Shown here one piece after another: positions 24,541 to 34,812 of a stretch of 64,000 nucleotides of DNA. Below the pieces are notes generated by a model. It made no database searches, was not told the origin of the DNA, and worked only from the letters and a program-made list of their open reading frames with translations. A program made the translations under genes and the position numbers. The stretch comes from Castanea sativa (lineage: Eukaryota; Streptophyta; Magnoliopsida; Fagales; Fagaceae). The first letter of the stretch is position 1. Each line of letters opens with the position of its first letter. The stretch is from contig NC_134014.1 of the NCBI RefSeq assembly GCF_040712315.1, positions 36,445,634 to 36,509,633 on the forward strand, given 5' to 3'.

Positions 24541-25018
24541 GATGAGAGATATGGGAATGAGTGGGATGGGGACTGACCTCAGTGAGAAGCAGCGGAAGTA
24601 GATTGATGGTGGTGAGAAAATTCACAAGCTTTTTCAGTGAGTGATTTGGGTGTGTGGAATGATTCCTCAGAATTTTTTTTTTTTTTTTAATTTTCTTTAA
24701 ATTCCGAAATTTATTTAAAAAAACGAAAACAATGTCGTTTTGGCTCAATCAAAGACGGGCGGGATATAACTAGATTTTAACGGAGCACTAAATAGATAAT
24801 AATTGAAAATTAAAAGGTTGAAATGATAAAATTAAAAGATGAGAGGACTAAAATGAAAAAGACTAAAAGTTACGGGACAGTTTTACATTTTTACCAAAAT
24901 AAAAACATATTCAGTAAATTCTCACAGCAGCGACCGGATTAAGGAACACTCTTTCCAAATAACATTAGTGTGCTAAAGATTTCGTTAGTTGGCTGGTTTT
25001 GGAAGAAATTGGGAAACT

Positions 25019-25225
25019 AACAACTCGAGTTTGTAAAACTCGAGATTGAAACCAAACTCGAGTTTTTAGTACTCGATTATGGGGTTTTTCATTTACTGAC
25101 GTGGACAAATTTTTCCATGTGTATACTTGAAAAATCGAGTTTCTAAAACTCGTGTTCACCTAAAAATCGAGTTTTTAGTACTCGATAATGTAGACAAATT
25201 CGAGTTTCTAAAACTCGATATCTAA
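25019..25225. repeat. Left palindrome array of the large MULE
   Basis: Five imperfect palindromes of 18-22 bp, built as TCGAGTTT-N3-AAACTCG or close variants, at about 25022, 25055, 25133, 25166 and 25200. Each could form a small hairpin or bind a dimeric protein. Confidence 0.85.
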
Positions 25226-25438
25226 TCATCGTTTTTAAATCACTCTTCAGAAACACGTTTTTCCCCACTTAAAACCTAAAATCTCAGTTACTCTCACTCC
25301 CACTCAGTTTCTCTCACTCGACTCTCTCTCTTTGATTCTCACTCTAACGGATACTCTCCTCATTGTGAACTGTCACACCAGTCCCTTCAAGATTCAGTCT
25401 TTCTCCGATTCGGTTTATTCCACAGTATTTGTACCAAG

Positions 25439-27197
25439 GTAAATCCTTTTCAAATTTTCCCTCTTGAATGCTAAGAAATTTTCCCTCATTCTATTCTCAC
25501 ACCGGTCCCCAAGCGTTTGCTTTGCTTTTGTTTTAGTTTGTTTTTTGCTTTTTCAAATTTTGATTGAGTTGGAGAGTGGAGACCCAGTACAAATTAGGAA
25601 AGAAAGGATTTTTAGTTCAGTGTTGTTTCAGTGTTGTTTTTCGTGTTGTTTCGGTGTTGATTTTTAGTTGAGTTCGAGTTTCAGTGTTGTTTTTCTGATT
25701 TTTAAGGATTTTTAGCTGAGGTACAACATAAATATAGAGAGAGGAAAAATAGCATTCTATTTTTATTCAACTACTTGCATTTGGCTTGTCATATCAAATT
25801 AATAGCTTTAATTATAGGTACGAAATTCGGACTTGCTCAATTGAGGCAGAATAAATAATATGGCAATACTTCAGAAGTTTTTCTGGTGTTTGAAGAAATT
25901 GAATTATAAACTAAAATTCATAGCATATTGAGTAATATTTGTCTCAATACATGAGATCTATGATGAAAATTATTTGTCAAAATCTGTACACAATTCAACT
26001 GTTAGATTTGACAAAGTATGGCTCTAGTGAAACACATAATTCAACTGTTAGATTTGACAAAGTCAATATAGTCTACGCTGGATTCAACGGTTGGGGATAA
26101 ATTGGTTATTGAGTCATACCAAAGAATCATCTTTTTGTCATCGTGAGTTGTTGTTAGTTTTGTAATACCAATGGGGAAATTATAAATCCAACTTTAGTGT
26201 TGTTGGATCATGTGGGCCTAAAATGGGATGGGATCATGGTTTTGGATTTAGGATGATGTTGAAAGAGGCCTTTGAGCCCATCCTACATCCTTGAAAAATA
26301 CCCAATATTAGTTTAACTTGCTGAGATAATATAGCCACAATACAGAGAACTCGAAGTTAAGATTTTTAGAAGCTTTTTTCTATTCTTTGCTATACGTATA
26401 AGTACAAGTTGGCCCTTGACTAGAAACAGCTCAACCCTTGATTAGCTTTCCTACATTAAGCCTTGCAATTAGGCACTCATGACCTAATAATTGAAATGGA
26501 TGCTAAAGTGTTGATAAATTTGACACTCCTTACATAATTATTGAAATTGATGCTAAAGTAGCCGTACATTGGGTAAATTACTATGTTTTTTTCTCCCTAA
26601 TATTTCAAATGTAAAAGTTCAGTTTCTAACTTTTTGTCTTATGTTAAAGTAGTCATATTTGTTATATAATTGATGAAAAATATTGAAGTAGCTAATGACT
26701 ATAATGAAATATTATTTTTATGCCACTTAGATTGCCATATTGCATAAACTTAGAAATTATTAATCTAATAATAACTCTATAGTCAATTTTAAAAAAAAAA
26801 AAATCTTTGCCCTAAACCTAATAGTCAATAGACATCGCGCTCCAAAAATTGATTAATTCATCCACATCCCCATAAAATATATAAATCTCCTCGAGAGTTA
26901 TAAATTCCTACAAATTCAAAGGTCAAACTGCCAATGAACACCTGTTGCATTAGTGTTCAACAATGAATCTTTAGTGTACAAACTCAATACCACTCAACTT
27001 AACTCAAATGAATAGGTAAACATAGGAACATCAAAGATCAAGGTTGTACTTCTTCTTGCTTTCCATTCTTTTAGCATCCTTTTTTAAATAATGCCAATAA
27101 GCTGCTCTTCAGAATAGATTTTCATTGCATGTAGAATAGCATTCCTTTGCCCCCACACTATTAATGATCTCACAGTTGAGTATTTGAATGTTTGCAG
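25439..27197 (+). other. Leader intron of the PMD gene
   Basis: Donor CCAAG|GTAAATCC at 25438/25439 and acceptor TTTGCAG at 27197, one base before the start codon ATG at 27199. The 1.76-kb interval is AT-rich and non-coding. A short direct repeat (AATTCAACTGTTAGATTTGA) occurs at 25992 and 26038. Confidence 0.55.
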
Positions 27198-27198
27198 T

Positions 27199-30091
27199 AT
27201 GGAGCCTCGGATTGATGACGAGCCACAGATCTTGCACCCTGGTCCGCTTGATGAGTCATTGTTGACACGACAACGATATCATCGATCAGAGGACATTTGG
27301 AATGGCGAGGTGAAATATCTAGTTCTAGCAACCGCTTTAATTTTTACGTTGTCTTTGTTTTTTAGTTAGCAAGTTCTTTCAAAGTTGTATTTGTAGTTGT
27401 AACAACCGCTATAATTTTTATGGATTTTGCAGGACCCGGGCCCACTTACGTGCCGTGGTCGCACTAAGGAGATGGCAAGCATTCAGATGGGAGATAATCG
27501 AGTGATTGACATTATCAAGTTGCTAAGGCTGGAAGGATTGTTTAGGGCCCCTTCTAGAGAGATAGATCATTGCCTAATATCGGCCCTAGTTGAGCGATGG
27601 CGGCCGGAGACGCATACATTCCATCTTCCACATGGTGAGATGTCAATCACCCTACAAGATGTGGAGGTCATTTTCGGACTTCCTATAGACGGTGAAGTCT
27701 TGGTTGGGCCGGCTTCTTTGTGGTGGATGGGGATTGGCGAGATCTGTGCATGGAGTTGCTTGGTTTTATTCCGGCGAATGACAACAAAACTTTGGCGGGG
27801 CAAAGAATTCTCATCAGCCGCCTTGTTGATGCCATTGCAGCGCCACTGCCTCATGACGCAACGGAGATGCAGATACACCAGTATGCCCGGTGTTATATTT
27901 TAGCGCTGCTAGGGGATAAGCTTTTCATCGACAAGTCGGGAGATAGGGTGCATTTGATGTTCTTGGCGTTCATGCGTGACCTTCGTGATCCACCACAGTA
28001 TAGTTGGGGTAGTGGTTGCTTGGCCTGGTTGTACAGAGAGTTGTGTCGGGCAAGCGAGAAAGGGGCATCGCAGATTGGTGGGGCGTGCACATTGGTCCAG
28101 TATTGGGCATGGGCAAGGTTGCCATTCTTGTGCCCGAGGATAGAGCCCCCACCTGGATGTGATTATGGCCCATGGCCATATGCTCCACTTGCATTTAAGT
28201 AAGTATTTTTCTGATATTGTGTGTGTTCTGCAATGTACTCTTCTTAGTAACTATAACATGGATATTATCTTATCTTATGTTATTCGCTCGTAACTGTAGG
28301 TGGGTGCGGGTGCCAAGCTCGAAGAGTAGGCCATCCGGCATAGCCTTGATTCACTATCGCGAGCAATTAGTTAGAATGCAGCCGGACCAAGTATGGGAAA
28401 CAAAAATTTTGTTTGGTTATGTTAATTTTCCTTAAGAATATGATTGCTTCATCCTTTAACACATCTTTTGTTTTAATTTTTGTTTTTCCCTTTATCGATG
28501 TATTCTCCCTTGTTTCACATTCCTTGATGTTATGATAATTGTTTTTTGTTTCTATTGTAGATTGTGTGGCAGCCATACGAGGCAGACTTCGGCCACCTTC
28601 CTGACTTTTGCGTTGCAGGGAGGGATACGTGGACGGCAAGGGTGCCACTCGTGTGTTTTTGCATAGTAGAGATGCACCACCCAGATCGTGTCCTTCGTCA
28701 ATTTGGGTTGGCGCAAGAGCGGCCCGACCATGTTGTGTATGATGAAAGACTGCATAGAATAGACTTGCGGGGAAAGGTGGAAAAGAATTGGAGGGAGGAG
28801 CATGGACCGTATATCCTTACATGGGATATGAGACAACAACGACTTTGCCATGCACCTCCTCAGACTGGTGAGATGCCTCGCAATCATGACTATTACCGCT
28901 AGTACCGTCCGGTCACTCGAAAGTATGTCGACCGCAACAGCGCAAAATTAGATATATCGGTAATGTGTTCTAATTAGATATATCTTACTTGAGTATTTGG
29001 GTAGATTAATAAGTACTATATTATCCATTCTACAATTGATACGTAAATGCCTCATCTGATTGTATTGGTTCTTTCTCGGTTTCAGATTGAAAGTCATTTT
29101 GCGCTGTTGGAGATGCTTCCTGTAGGCAGCCGAGCACACAACCATGTCCGACGTGTCCTAAATGATCTGGCTGGGCTTGGTGGTGGTCCTGCAGCGAATG
29201 GGGAGGCAAACAACAGGCATGAGACTGAATCAGCAGCTACTGCAACCCCAAGCACAAGCGCAGCACCCGTAAGTACACCGACCCGTGCTACTGCATCTAG
29301 GGGCCGTGGTGGGCCTGCTACAGCAAGCCCAAGCACAACTACAGCTAGGGGCCGTGGTCGGCCTGCTACAGCAAGCCGAAGCACAAGTGCAGCTAGGGGC
29401 CGTGGTCGGTGTGCAACAACCGCTCGGGTTGTAAGTAGTCCTGAAATACCTGCACCCATCCCGCACGCATCTCTCCAGCCCGAGGTCCCTCCACCCATGG
29501 TAGATGCAGCTCCTCAGCCCGAGGTCCCTTCACCCACCCCACCTTCGCAGCCCAGTTTCGATCTCGGTATTCATTCTCAGTTGACCCCTCCTATGCACCC
29601 CGAGACACCCTCAAACCCATCCACCAGCTCCAGTGCACCCACTTTCCCCATTGACCCACCCCGTACTGAACCCATGACAATGAGCCCCACTCCTGGCCTA
29701 TACATAGAGCATCATTACCCACCTACCTCATCCTCATCTGACCCTCTAGGACCTCCAGTTGACACTCTACAGATGCGATGTACCGGACGAGCATCCCCCT
29801 CATCAGCCTTCACCCCCACGAGGTAGACCACAATGTGCTAGAAGAGCTCCCACTTGTGGGACAGGTGGACACAAAATAGGACACAAAGGCAGCTCTATGG
29901 TACGATACCAGTAATTATGATGTATAGGCCTATTTTGCAGTTCATTTTATCTTATCATTACACCAAATATTGATTGTATGAATCTAATGTCTTTGCAGCA
30001 CGATGATGAGCCTAAGGATGATGCCCCGCAGCCTCCTCCCCCGCCCAAACATTACACGAGGGTTAAAAAACGCAAAATTGGTGAATCTTGA
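27199..30091 (+). pseudogene. Plant mobile domain (PMD, MAIN/MAIL-like) gene inside the MULE, broken
   Basis: Exons: 27199-27309, 27433-28198, 28300-28390, 28561-28959, 29086-29899, 29999-30091, with a leader intron from 25439 to 27197. It encodes the aminotransferase-like PMD domain: PHGEMSITLQDVEVIFGLPIDG, IHYREQLVRMQPDQ, VLRQFGLAQERPDHVVYDER. A C-terminal tail follows with RGRG repeats (about 29300-29405), Pro/Ser-rich sequence, and CGTGGHKIGHKGSS. Related host proteins (MAIN, MAIL1) act in heterochromatin silencing and development in Arabidopsis, and PMD genes are known passengers of MULE and Gypsy elements. Damage: a one-base loss near 27718, a Trp-to-stop (TAG 28900-28902, in YYR*YRPVTR) and a frame change near 29775. 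The tail and stop (29999-30091) are intact. Confidence 0.82.
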
Positions 30092-30833
30092 AAAAGAGGT
30101 TTGTTACAGAGGTATTGTCTAATCTGATCTTTTTTCCTGTAATGAATAAGTGAATTAATGGTCGTAAAGAAGACTTTTCCTACCGCAAATGCTTGGATAG
30201 CTTCATCAAGTGAATTAATCATGTGCTGTTGATGTTTGCATCCTTTTTTTTTACCTCAGTATTTTCGGCAACCAATTGAGATGTTCAACAATCAGCCAGG
30301 AGCTGCATGTTGTTAGTGAACCAATGTAAAAACTGTGAAAGAGTAATGATTTAGTGGTCATTCATGCCTGATTATTGGGTTGCTAGATAGATGTATATTT
30401 TCTTTTCTTTTCTTGTGAAAATACAGTAATTGTATGGCACATTGAGTTCAACATAACTATCATTTTGTTACTGACAAGGATCACTCGCACTTCAACGAAT
30501 ACTTACTTATTAGGAAAAGATTTCCATGGTTCACACTAATTCATTTCCTGTATGTTAAGAATGCGAGTCAATTTACACACCATCAATTTCTTCTAGCTAC
30601 CAATTAGTAAGCTGCTCTTGCCACTGTCCTCCTGATATTGCATTGCTTCAGCAAGTTGTAAGAAGGAGGGTCTTAGAAATTTTTTCTCCATAAATCTGAC
30701 CAACAATGAATTTTTTGTCCTTGCTGACTTTTCTCAATCTACTTGAAATTTTTTTTAGGTTAAAATCTCTATAGCTTCATCTATTCATGGTGGTTTTCAA
30801 TCTCCTACAGGTGACATTACACGTCGCTTGTGT
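30092..30833. other. Interval between the convergent PMD and transposase genes
   Basis: No coding sequence. Probably 3'UTRs. The transposase homology stops abruptly at about 30880, so part of its 3' half may have been deleted here. Confidence 0.5.
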
Positions 30834-32391
30834 TCAGCAGCAGAATTGAAGTTTTACTTCAATAGTTTCTTTGAAAGATCTGGGAGTACCATTGAAACAC
30901 TCTGATATATTGGTTGTCATTGCTCCAAAACGTCTCCCACCATCGTATGACTGGGTCCACATGTCCACATCCTCGCTCATTAGGTATGTGTATGGAAGAT
31001 AATCTTGATTCTTTTCCTTACCATCCCTCCCCGTCACCTTCTTCTTCTTCCTAATGGCCTCAATTTCCACCTGCTTAATGGAGTCCATTATGGTAGCAAA
31101 TTTAACTACCTGACTAGCATATCCCGCTTTCAACGCCGCTGACTTTAGAGTCGAGTTCTGAAAATGGGTGTTGAAGTTGCTAGCAACATGTCGAAGACAA
31201 TATCTATGAAATACCTTTGCTTTTTCATCATCCCTTCTAGGCCAGTTTGCAATGGCGTTTTTGATACCGAGATGTCGGTCAGAAATTATGCAAATGCCGT
31301 CGTCGTATCAGGTGGCCAATCGTTTCTCTGAGGCATCGTAAAAACCACCTCCAACTGGACCCTGACTCACAATCCACAACAGCAAAGGCGAGAGGGAATA
31401 CCTTGTTGTTAGCATCGGTTGCCATTGCGACCAACAACTTTCCCTGATATTTACCATACAGATGGGTCCCATCAATACTGATAACCGGCTTGCTGTTTTT
31501 GAATCCCGATATGCATGGACCGAAAGACCAAAACACATAATGCAACAATACGGTGTGATCTTCATCGGTGGGTGTGACACGATAGCAAAACTGGGTAGTC
31601 GGGTCCTGATCAATATACGCCATTAGCAACTTTTGCAGCCTTTGGTAAGATTCTTCCCAATCTCCAAACATAAGCGCAATCGCCTTTTGTTTCGCATCCC
31701 ATACCTTGTAGTAAGAAGGCTTATGGCCATTATATTTCGCCTCTATCAGAGATCTGAGATGCTTAATTTGAGTGGTGTGATCCTCAAGTAACTTGTTATG
31801 GATTTCGCTGCAATAAAATTACAACTCATCATTCTACCATCATTTCGCACCCCGGTCGGTATACACGTGTGAGGACCCACATACACGGTGACCAGCCATA
31901 GCTTATGGAGCTCGGGCTTCATAGCTGCGTAGACATACCACTTGCACGACTCATGCACGCATTTCGCACAAAAATTTTTCCTCGTCGACCTAGTGATCTT
32001 AAAGTTTTTGTTTTCCTTGAGGGCACAAATTGTTAATACGCGCTTCACCTCCACTTTACTCGCAAAAGTCAACCCTTTGCACAAATTCATCCCCTCTCTC
32101 CAAGTAGACACAAATGGCATCTCAATATGCGAAGGATCAACCATATTTTCCCAAGTATTTGCAGAGAATGACAACGCAGGAGGTGCGTAGGAAAGGATTG
32201 TGTTTGTTATGTTTTGGACACTAATAACATTGTATGCATTAGGTTCACCGCCGTCCAATGTCTCATCGTCATCAATGTCCCTCTCAAAGTCCCCAAAGTC
32301 CCGAAAGTCCCCTCTCTCAATCATGTCTTCATAGTCATCTTTATCGGCAAAATCTTCACCGTTAATGGCAAGATTCTCATCAACATAGTCG

Positions 32392-32423
<32 letters not shown>

Positions 32424-33014
32424 GTCATCATCATTGTTAACGACGGTAGTCTCATCAACATAGTCGTCGTCGTCATCATCATCGTCATCATCATTGTTAA
32501 CGGCGGTAGTCTCATCAACATAGTCGTCGTCGTCATCATCATCATCATCTCCATCGGCATGAACATCATCATCCTCTACATGTGTAGAATACTCATATTG
32601 AGCATCCGGAAGCGCAACTTGTAAGCTTCTAGTTGTTTGTTGGATATCCTCTTGCCATCCCGCACGCGGCTCCAAGCGTATGTACAACTCAATATTACTT
32701 ACTTCGGCTATACTCTCCAACTTGTCAAACATGATCTTCACATGTTTGTCTTTTTCTATCAGCATATACTTGTAATTAATCCGGTGCTTCATGATTTCAT
32801 TTGGCATACGATAAGTAATTTGCATGTTGTACGCATCAGGATTCTTATCCAACTCTTCCATGACAAGTATCTTCAATTCATCAAGGGTTTTCAACCTACG
32901 ATCAACTTCGGCATAATAGGTTTTCATACCCGGCCCCTCAAATGGCAATCCCTTGTTGGCATTGGGATTCTTAAGCGGACCACCATGGTATATGATCATA
33001 AGAATATCAGGCAT
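30834..33014 (-). pseudogene. MuDR-type (mudrA) MULE transposase, frameshifted and C-terminally truncated
   Basis: The start ATG at 33014 follows an acceptor (TTGAACAG|GTTCACA). The N-terminal PB1-like part (MPDILMIIYHGG) is followed by an Asp-rich linker and the MuDR DNA-binding region (ALKENKNFKITRSTRKNFCAKC...CKWYVYA, a CX(n)C zinc ligand pattern). A frame change occurs near 31810. Then comes the DDE domain: SIDGTHLYGKYQGKLLVAMA (first Asp), FPLAFAVVDCESGSSWRWFL, another shift near 31305, ISDRHLGIKNAIANWPRRD (second Asp), LRHVASNF and NISECFNG (candidate Glu). Homology stops at about 30880 and no SWIM zinc finger follows, so the last roughly 150-200 residues are missing or lie in a lost exon. 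It cannot encode an active transposase as read. Confidence 0.87.
32380..32570 (-). repeat. Three-unit poly-Asp repeat in the transposase linker
   Basis: A 60- to 75-bp unit encoding YVDETT(A/V)VNN plus 10-16 Asp is present three times. The Asp codons form GAT/GAC microsatellites (CATCATCAT... on plus). The open frame is kept, so length change was tolerated while the gene was coding. Confidence 0.85.
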
Positions 33015-33023
33015 TGTGAACCT

Positions 33024-33710
33024 GTTCAAGTCAAGTCCTATGTTAGTTAAATCACATAGTCGTAAAGTGAGGGAAAAAAGTAATGCAATCTTACCAATGA
33101 ACATATTCAAGCCAGGTTATAGAGTGCCCATTAATATCTAAAGGCCAAGACGTAAACCTTCTAATCCTAGTGGATGGAGAGACGGAATTATCTATTACTC
33201 CATTGTGTGGTGACCTATAATGCCTAAAAGGGTTCTGAAAGAACTAGGTGGGTAGAGGAGCATGATTACATACCCATTCACTACATTCATTCACAACCCA
33301 TTTCATACCCCAACCAATGATAAATAAAGTCAAAAAAAACTTGAAAGATCATGATAAAAATAAAAGCCTAGAAATGATGAATAAAATTTTGATAATTACA
33401 TACCCATTCCCATTCATTACATTCATTCACTACCCATTTCATACCCAAACCAATGATAAATAAAGTCAAAGAAATTTGTAAGATCATGATAAAAATAAAA
33501 TGATGAATAAAATTTTGATAACAAAAACTATACAAATAAATACTCAAAAAATTAACACTAACAAAACAAAGTTCTATAATTCACAATATTGATAAATTAA
33601 CTATGTTATGTTAACTATCTACAAAATAAATGGTAAAACTCTTTAACCCACACCCATAGACAACATACCCAACTACAATGACAATCAAATTATGCAAACC
33701 CTTACCTTAG
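33024..33710 (-). other. Leader intron of the transposase gene, with a 130-bp tandem duplication
   Basis: Donor near 33709 (CTAAG|GTAAGGG on minus) and acceptor near 33024. Two direct copies at about 33265-33398 and 33399-33525 share ATACCCATTC and AATGATAAATAAAGTCAAA. The leader exon above it (33711-33940) is GAGTGA-rich (CTCACT-rich on minus), like the leader of the PMD gene at 25280-25350, so both genes seem driven by similar inverted-repeat promoters. Confidence 0.55.
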
Positions 33711-33947
33711 ATATGAATTTGCTGAGAGGGAAGAGCAGTGAGAGTGGAGAATGTGGTTTTGTGAGAGTGAGTGGTGTGAGAGTGGTGTGAGAGAGTTATG
33801 GGTGAGTGAGAGTTAGTGAGGGTGAGTGAGTGAGAGAGTTAGTGAGGCTGAGAGCTCTGTTTTAGGTTTTCTCTGTGTGTTACTGAGGGTGTGAGTTTCT
33901 GTGAGAGTTAATGCCACGGGCTGAGGTGCATACAATATGCCCAGAGG

Positions 33948-34221
33948 AAATCGAGTCTATAAGACTCGAGTTACTCATAAAAACTCGAGTCTCTAAGACT
34001 CGAGTTCCATGCGTATATAAACTTAATTTTAAACTTAATTTAAAATAAGATATAGTAAAACTCGAGTTTATAAAACTCGAGTTCTACCGGAAGTAAAACG
34101 AGTTTTAAAAACTCGAGATCCTGGTGGCATTTTGTCCACCTCAGCAAGCCCAAGCGCGCATAAAGCGAGTTTTTGAAACTCGATTTATTATGTAAATCTC
34201 GAGTTTCAAAAACTCGAGTTG
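33948..34221. repeat. Right palindrome array of the large MULE
   Basis: Six palindromes of the same design (for example CTCGAGTCTCTAAGACTCGAG at 33984-34004 trimmed form, and CTCGAGTTTATAAAACTCGAG-like at 34062) at about 33949, 33984, 34062, 34100, 34165 and 34199. The array mirrors the left one. Confidence 0.85.
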
Positions 34222-34812
34222 CTATTTTCCTACATAGTTTCAAACTATGCCTAACTTACTATATTCATGCCATTCACATGCCTAATCTGCACATTCCCCC
34301 CCGGATTAAGATAAGAGCTTTTAATTACAGAGATTCAAAAGAAAGTAACAAAAGGAAAAGGACTTACTACATTGGTTTGATGCGCTAAGTGGGAGCACTG
34401 CGACAATCGAAAAAACCTGAAGCAAAGAGTGTTTGTTTTGTTTTATGTGTTTGGGTTTTGAGGGAAACGTGAGAAGGAGTTGGGTGGTCTCTGTATTGAG
34501 AGCTGAGGATATTTGCTATTTAACAAACAATTTAGTTAGTTATTAAGTTTGCAAAAATATTTTGTAAACTAGCATCTGGAGACATGGAAACTCCCGAGAT
34601 GTTAGTTTGCTAATATATTTTTTGAAACTGATCCAAAGTTCCAAACCAAGGGTTTTCTTGCATTTTTAATTTTTCCCTAGTTTAACTATTCCCTTTGGAG
34701 TTTGGACGCACCGTTTTGGAAGCTCACAAATTTATCTGTTGCGCATTGCTATGCCGCCATCGTTGAGTCTGAGAGCGCTGCACTATCTATCAACAGGGAA
34801 TTGGATTGTGTA

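Larger units (their letters stand above)
23722..24895 (-). mobile_element. Pack-MULE carrying a captured DELLA/GRAS gene fragment
   Basis: Inverted repeats of about 275 bp (23722-23997 and 24614-24895) begin GGCAAAAATACAAAACTG and, reversed, GGTAAAAATGTAAAACTG. A perfect 9-bp duplication AAAATAAAA flanks it (23713-23721 and 24896-24904), the Mutator signature. The interior holds a piece of a DELLA transcriptional regulator on the minus strand plus a tandem duplication. No transposase is present, so it depends on a partner in trans. Confidence 0.9.
24944..34301. mobile_element. Large composite MULE (9.36 kb) with PMD gene, transposase gene and palindrome arrays
   Basis: The 9-bp repeat CGGATTAAG flanks the element exactly at 24935-24943 and 34302-34310 (10 of 10 bases if the preceding C is counted). 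The ends are diverged inverted repeats over about 300 bp: the left GAACACTC...GTTAGTTGGC...CAACTCGAG aligns to the reversed right end GAATGTGC...GTAAGTTAGGC...CAACTCGAG. Inside are a plus-strand plant-mobile-domain gene (27199-30091) and a minus-strand MuDR-type transposase (33014-30834), each with a leader intron, converging on the middle. It lies 39 bp from the Pack-MULE duplication on its left and 502 bp upstream of the PPR gene start on its right. Both of its genes are broken, so this copy is probably dead. Confidence 0.9.

Noticed and set aside
29094..29498. Minus-strand open frame of 134 codons in the PMD gene
   Set aside because: Shadow of the Pro/Ser/RGRG-rich exon on the plus strand; GC-rich repeats keep several frames open.
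32214..32624. Plus-strand frame rich in Ile/Val opposite the poly-Asp repeat
   Set aside because: It is the complement of GAT/GAC codons in the transposase linker, not a membrane protein.
34702..34812. Upstream extension of the PPR frame
   Set aside because: No ATG is present in it; the first ATG at 34813 gives a proper targeting sequence.
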